DNA of 64,000 nucleotides from positions 1,997,001-2,061,000 of the forward strand of contig NZ_CP039690.1 of the NCBI RefSeq assembly GCF_005144885.1, read 5' to 3'. The notes under the pieces are model-generated. The model searched no databases. It was not told where the DNA came from and was given only the letters and a program-made list of their open reading frames with translations. The position numbers were made by a program, and so were the translations under genes. Source of the stretch: Phreatobacter stygius (lineage in GTDB: Bacteria; Pseudomonadota; Alphaproteobacteria; Rhizobiales; Phreatobacteraceae). Positions 8,575-16,577 of this stretch are shown here, in pieces (positions within the stretch are counted from its first letter, which is position 1; each line of letters starts with the position of its first letter).

Positions 8575-9858
8575 TCAGCAGCTGATCAGCCGCGCCGCGC
8601 CGCCGTCCACCAGCACTTCCCGCGGCAGCGGGTGGCCGAGGAAGTTCACCGGGCTGGCGCTGAGGCCATAGGCGCCCGACTGCAGCACCGCGACGAGATC
8701 GCCCTCCCGCAGGTCGGGCAGCTCGGCTTTGCGGGCGATCATGTCGAGCGGCGTGCAGAGCGGTCCGGCGAGGCTCGCCGTCACGGTTGCCGGTTCGCCC
8801 ATGCGGGCCGGCGCCAGCACCGGGTAGTCGCGCTTGATGATCTGGCCGAGATTGCCCGATGCCGCGAGGTGATGATGCATGCCGCCATCGGTCACCAGGA
8901 AGCGTGATCCGCGGGAGGTCTTGGCCGCCAGCACGCATGCCACATAGACACCGGCAGGGCCGACCAGGAACCGCCCGGGCTCGACCACGACCTGCGCGTC
9001 GCGGGTCAGCGGATCGGCCGCGAGCGCCTCTGCAAGCGCCGGGATATGGGTGGCCAATCGTTCGAGGTCGAGCGCGGCCTCGCCGATATAATAGGGAATG
9101 CCGAGCCCGCCGCCGAGATCGATGGTCTTGAGCGGCCGGCCGATGCGTGCCGCGACCCGGCGGGCGACAGCCAGACCGTGAGCCCATTGCCCCGCCAGCA
9201 TGTCGGCATCGAGGATCTGGGTGCCGGCGAACATGTGCACGCCCCTGAGATCGAACGCGGCGCTCGCCTCGACCTGGTCGACCACTCCGTCGAGCTCTTC
9301 CTCGTCGAAACCGAAGGGCGCCGGGCGGCCGCCCATACGCATGGCGCCGCCTTGCACCTCGGCGACCGGGTTGAAGCGGATGGCCACCGGCGCGGGCACG
9401 CCCCCGGCCTCGATCAGCCGTTCGATACGGGCGATCTCTTCCAGGCTTTCCAGGTGGATTTCACCGATCCCCTCGCGCAGCACGACGGCGAGCTCCTCGG
9501 CGCGCTTGCCCGGCCCGGCGAACAGGATGCGGCTTGGATCGGCGCCGGCCGATCGGGCCAGGCGATATTCGCCGAGCGAGGCGATTTCGACGCCCGCGCC
9601 TTGCCCGATGAGGACGCCGATCACCCCGGGGTTCGGGTTGGCTTTGATCGAATAGTGAATGCTGGCGAAGCCGGACAGGACTTCGGCGAGCTTGCCATAG
9701 GCCCGGCGCATGACGGCGGCGTCATAGACATAAAGCGGCGTGCCGTAGCGCTCAGCGAGCTCGCGCACCGCGAGATCGCCGACCAGCAAGTCCTGCCCGC
9801 GCACCGCGAATGCCGCTGCGGCCAGGCGTGCGGCATGCGTCGGATCACTGCGCGCCAC
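8575..9858 (-). CDS. PLP-dependent fold-type III decarboxylase (diaminopimelate/ornithine decarboxylase-like)
   Basis: A 427-residue member of the alanine-racemase-fold decarboxylases. The PLP lysine is K72 in SIKANPNP, the glycine loop GGGLGIP is at 249-255, EPGR at 293-296 binds phosphate, and the active-site cysteine is C368 in GPLCTPLD. It resembles decarboxylases found beside AMP ligases and acyl carrier proteins in exosortase-A-associated loci more than LysA itself. Its first 14 bases overlap the ligase gene, so the two are translationally coupled. It probably decarboxylates an amino acid or a carrier-bound derivative; the substrate is not known. No lysine genes are nearby. Confidence 0.85.
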   Translation of the reverse strand: MARSDPTHAARLAAAAFAVRGQDLLVGDLAVRELAERYGTPLYVYDAAVMRRAYGKLAEVLSGFASIHYSIKANPNPGVIGVLIGQGAGVEIASLGEYRLARSAGADPSRILFAGPGKRAEELAVVLREGIGEIHLESLEEIARIERLIEAGGVPAPVAIRFNPVAEVQGGAMRMGGRPAPFGFDEEELDGVVDQVEASAAFDLRGVHMFAGTQILDADMLAGQWAHGLAVARRVAARIGRPLKTIDLGGGLGIPYYIGEAALDLERLATHIPALAEALAADPLTRDAQVVVEPGRFLVGPAGVYVACVLAAKTSRGSRFLVTDGGMHHHLAASGNLGQIIKRDYPVLAPARMGEPATVTASLAGPLCTPLDMIARKAELPDLREGDLVAVLQSGAYGLSASPVNFLGHPLPREVLVDGGAARLISC

Positions 9859-11407
9859 GGCTGCGCTCCGCCACCAGGCCGCGATAGTCGACCTTGCCGT
9901 TCGGCGTCACCGGCAGGGCATCGACCCAGTCGATCGCGCGCGGCACCATGTAGGGCGGCAGATGCAGCGCAGCCGTCCGCAGGATGTCCTCGGCATCGGC
10001 TTCGGCCGCCTTGGCCACCCCGACCGCATGCACCTTCTGCCCGGCGAAAGGATCGGGCAGCCCGACGACCGCCACCTGGACGAAGGCGCCGGTCGCCATC
10101 AGCACCTCCTCGACCTCGGTCGGGCTGATCCGATAGCCGGCTGATTTGATCATGGCGTCGCGGCGCCCGACGAAATGAAAGAAGCCCTCGTCATCCTCGA
10201 AGACGAGGTCGCCGGAATAACAGACCGTTTCGCCGCCTTGTTCCGCGGCGACGAAGGGATGCGGCTTCAAGACCTCGGCAGTATCATCAGGCCGGTTCCA
10301 ATAGCCGAGCGACACGGTTGGGCCGCGATGCACCAGAATGCCCGGCTCGCCCGGCTTGGTCCGCCGGCCCTCGGCGGTCACCGCGAAGATTTCCGTCTCG
10401 GGAATCGCCCGGCCGATCGAGGTTGGCCGGCGATCGATCTCGTCCGGCGGCAGGTAGGTCGAGCGGAATGCTTCGGTCAGCCCGTACATCAGGTAGATGC
10501 GCGTCTCCGGCAGCCTTGTCCTCAACCGCTTGACCGTTTCGGATGGTACCGCGCCGCCGGAATTGGTGATGTAGCGCAGCGACGGCAAGGCCGTGCGCGC
10601 CAGCGAGGGGCTGGCGCGCGTCAGGATCGCCCAGATCGTCGGCACGCCAGCAAGGCCGGTCACCGCCTGGTCGCGGATCGTCGCGACGATCTCGTCGCCG
10701 AACCGGAAGGTCAGCAGGATCAGCACCGCGCCCTGCTCGACCGCGGTGAGCAACTGGTTCAGGCCGTAGTCGAAGCTGAACGGTAGGATCGACAGGATGC
10801 GGTCGTCCGCGGTCAGCTTGAGATAGGTGCGGACGATGCGTGTGCCGGCGATCAGGTTGCGATGGCTCAGCATGACGCCCTTGGGGCGGCCGGTGGAGCC
10901 GGAGGTATAGAGGATGGCGGCGAGATCTTCGCCGATCGCCTGATCGCGCGGCGGCGGTGGAACCATGCCGGCGGCCGCGGCCTGATCGGGCTTGGGCGTC
11001 CAGAGCGGGGCATCGACCAGATAGAGGGACGGGCCGTCGAGATCCGCCAGGGCCTCGCGCAGCCGCGGCGCCAGCGCCTGGTTGGTCAGCACGATGCGGG
11101 CGCCGCAATCCGCGACGATGTGCTGGATCTGCGCGGCCTGCAGCAGGCTGTTGACCGGCACGAAGACGCCGCCGGCGCGGCTGGTGGCGAAGATCGCCCA
11201 GCATTCCTCGATGGATTTCGGCAGCACGATCGCCACCCGATCGCCGCGCCCGAGACCGAGCTGCCGCAGGACGCCGGCGCCGTGTTCCACCTGCGCCCGC
11301 AAGGCGCCATAAGACATCGACCTGATGCCATCGATCAGCGCCACGCGGTCCGCGGCACCGGCCGGCCCGGCGCCGATCAGATGATGCACGAGGAAGGGCG
11401 GCGACAT
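9845..11407 (-). CDS. AMP-forming acyl/amino-acid ligase acting with an adjacent carrier protein
   Basis: An ANL-superfamily adenylating enzyme of about 520 residues, with the P-loop YTSGSTGRPKG, the MYGLTEAF core, YSGDLV and the C-terminal lysine in TPNGKVDYRG. It adenylates a carboxylate and probably loads it on the acyl carrier protein encoded just upstream. The ATG at 11407 overlaps the carrier stop codon by one base (TGATG); a GTG at 11410 is the alternative. The sequence type and neighbours match the exosortase-A-associated ligase group, but no exosortase or PEP-CTERM gene is visible here. Confidence 0.85.
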   Translation of the reverse strand: MSPPFLVHHLIGAGPAGAADRVALIDGIRSMSYGALRAQVEHGAGVLRQLGLGRGDRVAIVLPKSIEECWAIFATSRAGGVFVPVNSLLQAAQIQHIVADCGARIVLTNQALAPRLREALADLDGPSLYLVDAPLWTPKPDQAAAAGMVPPPPRDQAIGEDLAAILYTSGSTGRPKGVMLSHRNLIAGTRIVRTYLKLTADDRILSILPFSFDYGLNQLLTAVEQGAVLILLTFRFGDEIVATIRDQAVTGLAGVPTIWAILTRASPSLARTALPSLRYITNSGGAVPSETVKRLRTRLPETRIYLMYGLTEAFRSTYLPPDEIDRRPTSIGRAIPETEIFAVTAEGRRTKPGEPGILVHRGPTVSLGYWNRPDDTAEVLKPHPFVAAEQGGETVCYSGDLVFEDDEGFFHFVGRRDAMIKSAGYRISPTEVEEVLMATGAFVQVAVVGLPDPFAGQKVHAVGVAKAAEADAEDILRTAALHLPPYMVPRAIDWVDALPVTPNGKVDYRGLVAERSRGAQ

Positions 11408-11667
11408 CACCGCCGCGCTTGCCCGACGAAGCGTGCGAGTTGCTCCACCGTCTCGAAATTATCGGGGTCGAAATCCTGATCCGAAATCTCGATGCCGAAA
11501 CGTTCCTCGATGAAGCCCATGAGGTCGAGCACGCCGAGCGAGTCGACCGCCCCGCTGGTCAGCACCGAAGTCGCATCGTCGAAAGGACGTGAGCCGAGGC
11601 CGGGAAAACGCTTCAGCAGGAAATCCCGGATGACCGCCTTGGCATCAACAGTGTCGATCTCGGACAT
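11407..11667 (-). CDS. Acyl carrier protein (phosphopantetheine attachment)
   Basis: A small acidic carrier of 86 residues. The motif VDSLGVLDLM holds the phosphopantetheine serine at about residue 43. The start at ATG 11667 (MSEIDTVDAK) gives the normal ACP length; an upstream ATG at 11706 adds a tail unlike the family. It lies between the GNAT-like gene and the ligase, so it is a dedicated carrier and not the fatty-acid ACP, which normally sits between fabG and fabF. Confidence 0.88.
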   Translation of the reverse strand: MSEIDTVDAKAVIRDFLLKRFPGLGSRPFDDATSVLTSGAVDSLGVLDLMGFIEERFGIEISDQDFDPDNFETVEQLARFVGQARR

Positions 11668-11709
11668 CGTATTCGGGCTCGCGTGGCACATGGATCGGAC
11701 TTGCACGGG

Positions 11710-12561
11710 TCAGTATCGAAGCAGGACAAACTCGGAATAGGCGTGATCGATGGTGTCGGGGTCCATCGTCCCGCGGGCGAAGGTCGGCCGCATGCCGCGG
11801 CTGAACCGTGACGCGGTCAGATGTTCGCCGTGCCGGGCCGGGATTTCCAGCGACACGATGCCGCGCAACAGCAGGAACCGTGAGACGGCACCGATCGCCG
11901 TCTTCAGGTCGCTCTTGCTGTCGGCATAGATGACCCGTGCGGCGGGCAGGCCCTTGCGACGGGTCCGCGCGAAAATCAGCGGCCGGAGCCTGCCGTCGAG
12001 ATCGAGCGCCGCGGTGATGCAGCCCATCGCGGCGTGGTCCTCGAGCATGGTCCAGCTCGCGCCGGAGAGACGATCCCGCGGCAATTGCTCGAGACCGACG
12101 AGGCGCGCGCCGGCCTTGTCCCGATGCAGCGCCGAGAACGGCAAGGCGACCAGAAGCACGCCGTCGTTCCACAGGGTCAAGCCGAGGCGCGCGTTCAATC
12201 GCTCCACGCTGTCACTGGGGGTCAAGTCGGTATAGATCGTCTCCGGCTCGCTCAGCACCGCCTTCAGCATGCTCGGCGCCAGCCATCGATGCACTTCATC
12301 GACATACCAGCTCGACAGATTGACGATCTTGCGTTGCCGGCCATCCGGATCGGCGCGGCGGCTGCGCATGGTCAGGATCACCCCGACATCGGCGCCGCGT
12401 ACACGCAGGATCTGCCCCACCGGGCCGGCCTGGATCCGGGCGTGATGATCCGCCTGCCGCTTGAGGCCGTCGACCCAGAATGAGGGGTGGCGAGACGGAA
12501 AGCCGCGCGCAAGCAAAGCATGCACGCTCTCCATATTTGTCTCGTCAATCGGAACCAGCAT
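11710..12561 (-). CDS. GNAT-like protein, first gene of the carrier/ligase operon
   Basis: A 283-residue protein whose N-terminal third (FPSRHPSFW, then GVILTMRSRR, NLSSWYVDEVHR) resembles a GNAT acyl-transfer domain. The second half has a related pattern, so a double GNAT fold is possible. No full catalytic motif can be named. It is the first gene of a four-gene minus-strand set with a 42-bp gap to the carrier gene. A role in transferring or acylating the carrier-bound product is inferred from position only. Confidence 0.65.
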   Translation of the reverse strand: MLVPIDETNMESVHALLARGFPSRHPSFWVDGLKRQADHHARIQAGPVGQILRVRGADVGVILTMRSRRADPDGRQRKIVNLSSWYVDEVHRWLAPSMLKAVLSEPETIYTDLTPSDSVERLNARLGLTLWNDGVLLVALPFSALHRDKAGARLVGLEQLPRDRLSGASWTMLEDHAAMGCITAALDLDGRLRPLIFARTRRKGLPAARVIYADSKSDLKTAIGAVSRFLLLRGIVSLEIPARHGEHLTASRFSRGMRPTFARGTMDPDTIDHAYSEFVLLRY

Positions 12562-12629
12562 GGCGGCAGATCTAGCGCGGAATATCTACTTTTAAAGGCA
12601 AACGACGATTCATTCTTAATATCAAGCCG

Positions 12630-13604
12630 TTAACTTTGCCTGTCTCGCTTGCCCGGCGCGGCGATCGGCCACACCATGGCCGAGGCCGATTTCAATGAGC
12701 CGGGTTCGATCGCCGGCGGCAATTCCTTGAGCAGGAATTCGACCAGCGCGCGCACCCCTGGAAGCGCGCCGCGCCGCGACGGCGTCAGCAAGGTCAGCGA
12801 GGCCTGGTCGCCCCGCCAGTCCGGCAACAGCCGAACCAGGGCTCCCGACGCCAGCTCCGCCCGGCAGGCATGGGCCGGAATGGCAGCGACCCCGAAGCCG
12901 GCCACGGCCATCTTCTGCAGGACCAGCCAGTCATTGCTGTAGAAGACCGGCTGGAACGGCACCAGCACCTCGCGGCCGTCGTCGTGCCGCAACCGCCAGT
13001 CCGGTTCGTCGAGCGCCGCATCGCGGGCCAGACCCGCCACGCCACGAAGATCGTCGGGGCCGTCCAGGCGGCCGAGACCCGCAACGAAGCCGGGGCTTGC
13101 CACCAGCACCTGCTGCACCCGACAGACGGTGCGCTGGATCAGTCCAGAACTGGCCAGCGGCGGACCGTGCACACGCAGGGCCACGTCGAACCCCTCATTG
13201 ATCAGATCGGAACCGGCCGTGGCCAGCCGCTGGACCACCCGGACCTTCGGATAGCTGCGCATGAAGCCCGGCAGGATCTCGGCCAGCACGTGCTGCCCGA
13301 ACACCACCGGGCAGCTCAGCCGCACCAGGCCCGCCGGCTCGGCCAGCCGGCGGTTGACCGCATGCTCCGCCTCTTCAGCCTCGATGCTGACCGCCCGGCA
13401 ATGCTGATAGAATTCCTGGCCGATCTCGGTCACCACGAAGTGGCGCGAGGTTCGCTGGATCAACCGGACGCCGAGTTGCTGCTCCAGCCTGATGATCCGG
13501 CGGCTCAGGTTGGATTTCGGCACGCCCAGTGTCCGGCTGGCCGCCGTGAAGCCTTTGCACTCGACGATCCGCGCGAAAAAATGGAGATCGTTGAGATCGA
13601 GCAT
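12630..13604 (-). CDS. LysR-family transcriptional regulator
   Basis: A 324-residue LysR regulator. The N-terminal winged helix (LNDLHFFARIVECKGFTAASRTLGVPK) is followed by the periplasmic-binding-like effector domain with VRLSCPVVFGQHVLAEILPGF. ATG 13604 gives the canonical N-terminus; ATG 13616 adds four residues. It is divergent from the GlcG/HbpS-like gene at 13782 and is its probable regulator. Confidence 0.88.
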   Translation of the reverse strand: MLDLNDLHFFARIVECKGFTAASRTLGVPKSNLSRRIIRLEQQLGVRLIQRTSRHFVVTEIGQEFYQHCRAVSIEAEEAEHAVNRRLAEPAGLVRLSCPVVFGQHVLAEILPGFMRSYPKVRVVQRLATAGSDLINEGFDVALRVHGPPLASSGLIQRTVCRVQQVLVASPGFVAGLGRLDGPDDLRGVAGLARDAALDEPDWRLRHDDGREVLVPFQPVFYSNDWLVLQKMAVAGFGVAAIPAHACRAELASGALVRLLPDWRGDQASLTLLTPSRRGALPGVRALVEFLLKELPPAIEPGSLKSASAMVWPIAAPGKRDRQS

Positions 13605-13634
13605 TGGCTCCTGCACCCTCTGCGCATGCGGGTC

Positions 13635-13659
13635 ATCATCGTCCCGAATATGGGATGAT
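13635..13659. promoter_or_regulatory. Imperfect palindrome between lysR and the GlcG-like gene
   Basis: ATCATCGTCCC and GGGATGAT face each other around GAATAT, about 30 bp upstream of the LysR start. The position and dyad suit a LysR autoregulatory site. The arms are unequal, so support is modest. Confidence 0.35.
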
Positions 13660-13781
13660 ATATCTCATTTTCCCAGAATTGTGCAGTCATTCGTCCCGGA
13701 TTAGCGTCCATTCAGCGCCAAACCGAGGGTCGGTTTGGACATCCGCAGCGCGACGGCCGCGCTGTCCCGGGAGACCAGACG

Positions 13782-14267
13782 ATGAATACCAAACTGCTGG
13801 CATTCGGCATGCTTGCCGCGTCCACTTTCGCCGCCCCCGCCCAGGCGCAGGTGCAGCGCTCGCCTTACGGTCCGCCGATCACCCTGGACCAGGCCAAACG
13901 TGTGGTCGCTGCCGCGGAAGCGGAAGCGCGCAAGAACAACTGGACGGTTTCGATCGCCGTGGTCGATTCCGGCTGCAACCTCGTCCTGCTGCACCGGATC
14001 GACAATTCCAACCTCGGTGGCATCGCGGTCTCGCAGGACAAGGCCAATTCGGCCTGCCTCTATCGCGCCTCGACACGTGGCGCCGAACAGGCGCTCGCCC
14101 AGGGCGGCCTGAACATCCGCTTGCTGGCGCTGCGCGGCATGGTGCCGCTGGAAGCCGGCATCCCGATCGTCGTCAACGGCCAGCAGATCGGTTCGATCGG
14201 CGTCTCGGGCGTCCAGTCGAACGAGGACGGCCTGATCGCCCAGGCCGGCGCCGACGCACTCAAATAG
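13782..14267 (+). CDS. Exported GlcG/HbpS-like (DUF336) protein
   Basis: A 161-residue secreted protein. A signal peptide covers about residues 1-22 (cleavage after AQA), then comes a GlcG/HbpS domain with ITLDQAKRVVAAAEAEA, VSIAVVDSGCNLVLLHR and VNGQQIGSIGVSG. Relatives bind haem or small ligands or sit next to glycolate and aromatic catabolism genes. The ATG at 13782 is preceded by GGGAG. It is transcribed away from the LysR gene and ends just before the convergent Bug-receptor gene. Confidence 0.85.
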   Translation: MNTKLLAFGMLAASTFAAPAQAQVQRSPYGPPITLDQAKRVVAAAEAEARKNNWTVSIAVVDSGCNLVLLHRIDNSNLGGIAVSQDKANSACLYRASTRGAEQALAQGGLNIRLLALRGMVPLEAGIPIVVNGQQIGSIGVSGVQSNEDGLIAQAGADALK

Positions 14268-14286
14268 CGCGCCGGCCAGTCCGCCG

Positions 14287-15273
14287 TCAGTCGAGCTGGG
14301 CGCCCGATGTCGCCACGACCGTCCGCCATTTGGCGATTTCACGCTGCATGACCTGGGTGAGCCGCTGGGGCGTGACGTCCTTGTCACGGATGATGCCCTG
14401 GGTTTCCAGCACCCGCGCCAGCGCCGGATCGGCCATCGACGCCACGAAAGCCCGGTTCAACGCCGTTATGACCGCCGGCGGCGTGTTTTTTGGCGCCACG
14501 ATGCCGAAGAACACGCTGACGTCGAAACCCGGCAGTCCCTGTTCGGCGAGTGTCGGCACCTGGGGCATGGCGCCGGAGCGCTCCAGCGTCGTCACGCCGA
14601 TGGCATTGATCGTGCCGGCCTGGATATGTGGTCCGGCGGTCAGCACATCGGTGAAGGTCATCTGGACATGGCCGGCGATCAGGTCGTTCAGCGCCGGGCC
14701 GGTGCCGCGATAGGGCACGTGTTTGATCTCGGTACCGGCGACGCCATTGAACAGCACGCCGGCGAGATGCGACGACGCGCCATTGCCGGACGAAGCGAAA
14801 AACAGCTGGCCCGGCCGCGCCTTGGCGTAAGCGATGAGCTCGGCGAGGCTGCGCGCCGGCACCTTCGGGTTCACCGCCAGGACATTGGGCAGCGCACCGA
14901 TCATGATGACCGGCTCGAAACTCGTCAGCGGGTCGTAGCTCAGGTTGCGATAGAGGCTGACATTGATGGCCAGTGGTCCGGACGTGCCGAACAGGATCGT
15001 CGTGCCGTCGGGCTCGGCCCGCGCCACCTCGATCGCGCCGAGATTGCCGCCGGCGCCGGCCTTGTTCTCGACCACCACCGCGCGGCCGAGCCGGGCACGC
15101 AAGCCTTCGGCCAGATGGCGGGCGAGCGCGTCGGTCGGCCCGCCCGCGGCAAACGGCACGACCAGCCGGACCGGACCATCGGCGGCGGCCAGTGGAGCGG
15201 CGAGCCCGACGATCGCAACGACAGGCATGGCGACGACAAGCGCCGCGGCAATGAGACGGGCAAACAACGTCAT
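14287..15273 (-). CDS. Bug-family tripartite tricarboxylate transporter (TctC-like) solute receptor
   Basis: A periplasmic binding protein of 328 residues with a signal peptide (about 1-30) and the Bug signatures VRLVVPFAAGGPTDALAR, VVENKAGAGGNLGA and ALNRAF. Bug proteins bind carboxylates. No TctA/TctB membrane partners are present nearby, as is common for orphan Bug genes. It is last in a three-gene set with a CoA-transferase and an acyl-CoA dehydrogenase, which suggests that the ligand is an organic acid handled by those enzymes. Confidence 0.9.
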   Translation of the reverse strand: MTLFARLIAAALVVAMPVVAIVGLAAPLAAADGPVRLVVPFAAGGPTDALARHLAEGLRARLGRAVVVENKAGAGGNLGAIEVARAEPDGTTILFGTSGPLAINVSLYRNLSYDPLTSFEPVIMIGALPNVLAVNPKVPARSLAELIAYAKARPGQLFFASSGNGASSHLAGVLFNGVAGTEIKHVPYRGTGPALNDLIAGHVQMTFTDVLTAGPHIQAGTINAIGVTTLERSGAMPQVPTLAEQGLPGFDVSVFFGIVAPKNTPPAVITALNRAFVASMADPALARVLETQGIIRDKDVTPQRLTQVMQREIAKWRTVVATSGAQLD

Positions 15274-15329
15274 GGGTCTTCCTCCTCGGCCGGGCTCTTG
15301 CCCTTGGCTTTATTGGTTCATCGGTCCTG

Positions 15330-16577
15330 TCATGCGGCTGGACCCGGCACGGCCCGGCTGGCGACCAGCTGGTCGATTTCGGTTTGTGTGAAGCCGGCTT
15401 CGTCGAGGATCGCCAGGCTGTCGGCACCGAAGGCCGGCGGCGTCCGGCGGTAGCTCGCCGGCGTCTCCGACAGCTTCACCGGCGCCCCGACGCCGCGATA
15501 GCCATCCTGCGAGACGACCATCTGGCGGTGCTGCGCGTGGGGATGCGCCAGCGCCTCGTCAACGCCGAGCACCGGCCCCGCCGGCACACCGGCCTGGATC
15601 AGCCGCGCGGCGAGTTCGGCGCCGTCATGGCCCGCCAGCGCGGCTTCGAGCGCCATGCGCAGGGCATCGCGGTTGGCCACCCGCGCGCCATTGCTCAGGA
15701 AACGCCGGTCGGTGGCGATCCCGGCCGCACCGATCGCTGCGCAGAGCCTGGCGAATTGCCGGTCATTGCCGACCGCCAGGAAGATCGGCTGGCCGCCTGT
15801 CGCAAACACCGAATAGGGCGCGATATTGGGATGATCATTGCCGGTGCGGCGCGAGGCGCGCCCGGACAGGAAAAAGTTCGCGGCATGCGGATGCAGCAAT
15901 GACAGGCCGCTGTCGAACAACGCCGCTTCGACGAACTGCCCGCGTCCGGTGCTCTTGCGATGATTGAGCGCCAGAAGGATGCCGATCACCGCATTGAGCC
16001 CGGTGACCATGTCGACGACCGGCAGCCCGACCCGCAGCGGCGCGCCATCCGCCTCGCCATTGACCGACATCAGCCCGGCCATCGCCTGGATCACCGCGTC
16101 ATATCCAGCCAGTCCGCCGAGCGGGCCGTCGGCGCCGAAGCCGCTGACCCGGCAATGGATGAGCCGCGGGAAACGATCCGCCAGCACATCGGCATAACCC
16201 AGGCCCCATTTCTCCAGCGTGCCGGTCTTGAAGTTCTCGACCAGCACGTCGGCGTCCTCGAGCAGCCGCAGCAGCACCTCGCGGGCCACCGGCTGGCCGA
16301 GATCCAGTGCGAGCCCGCGCTTGTTGCGATTGACGCCAAGGAAATAGGAGGCGGTCTCGTCCTGAAACGGCGGCCCCCAGGCGCGCGTCTCGTCACCGCC
16401 GGGTGGCTCGATCTTGATCACCTCGGCACCGTGGTCGCCAAGGATCTGGGTTGCGAACGGCCCGCCGAGTACCCGCGACAGGTCGATCACCTTGACGCCG
16501 GCCAATGCGCCCGGCCCGGGCGGCGCGCCGGTGCCGGCCGCGTCCCTGCCCGTGGCCGGCCTGACGCCCGGGCTCAC
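15330..16577 (-). CDS. Class III CoA-transferase (CaiB/BaiF family)
   Basis: A 415-residue formyl-CoA-transferase-fold enzyme that moves CoA between carboxylic acids. Key stretches are VIDLSRVLGGPFATQILGDHGAEVIKIE, NRNKRGLALDL and DVLVENFKTGTLEKWGLGY, where D186-like catalytic Asp positions of the family lie in DADVLVENF. The gene overlaps the upstream acyl-CoA dehydrogenase by 4 bp and is followed by a Bug receptor, giving an acid uptake, CoA activation and oxidation set. Confidence 0.9.
   Translation of the reverse strand: MSPGVRPATGRDAAGTGAPPGPGALAGVKVIDLSRVLGGPFATQILGDHGAEVIKIEPPGGDETRAWGPPFQDETASYFLGVNRNKRGLALDLGQPVAREVLLRLLEDADVLVENFKTGTLEKWGLGYADVLADRFPRLIHCRVSGFGADGPLGGLAGYDAVIQAMAGLMSVNGEADGAPLRVGLPVVDMVTGLNAVIGILLALNHRKSTGRGQFVEAALFDSGLSLLHPHAANFFLSGRASRRTGNDHPNIAPYSVFATGGQPIFLAVGNDRQFARLCAAIGAAGIATDRRFLSNGARVANRDALRMALEAALAGHDGAELAARLIQAGVPAGPVLGVDEALAHPHAQHRQMVVSQDGYRGVGAPVKLSETPASYRRTPPAFGADSLAILDEAGFTQTEIDQLVASRAVPGPAA

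Noticed and set aside
8439-8575. tRNA-Ala as an integration site
   Set aside because: No integrase gene and no repeat of the tRNA 3' end were seen downstream; the next gene is an ordinary metabolic gene.
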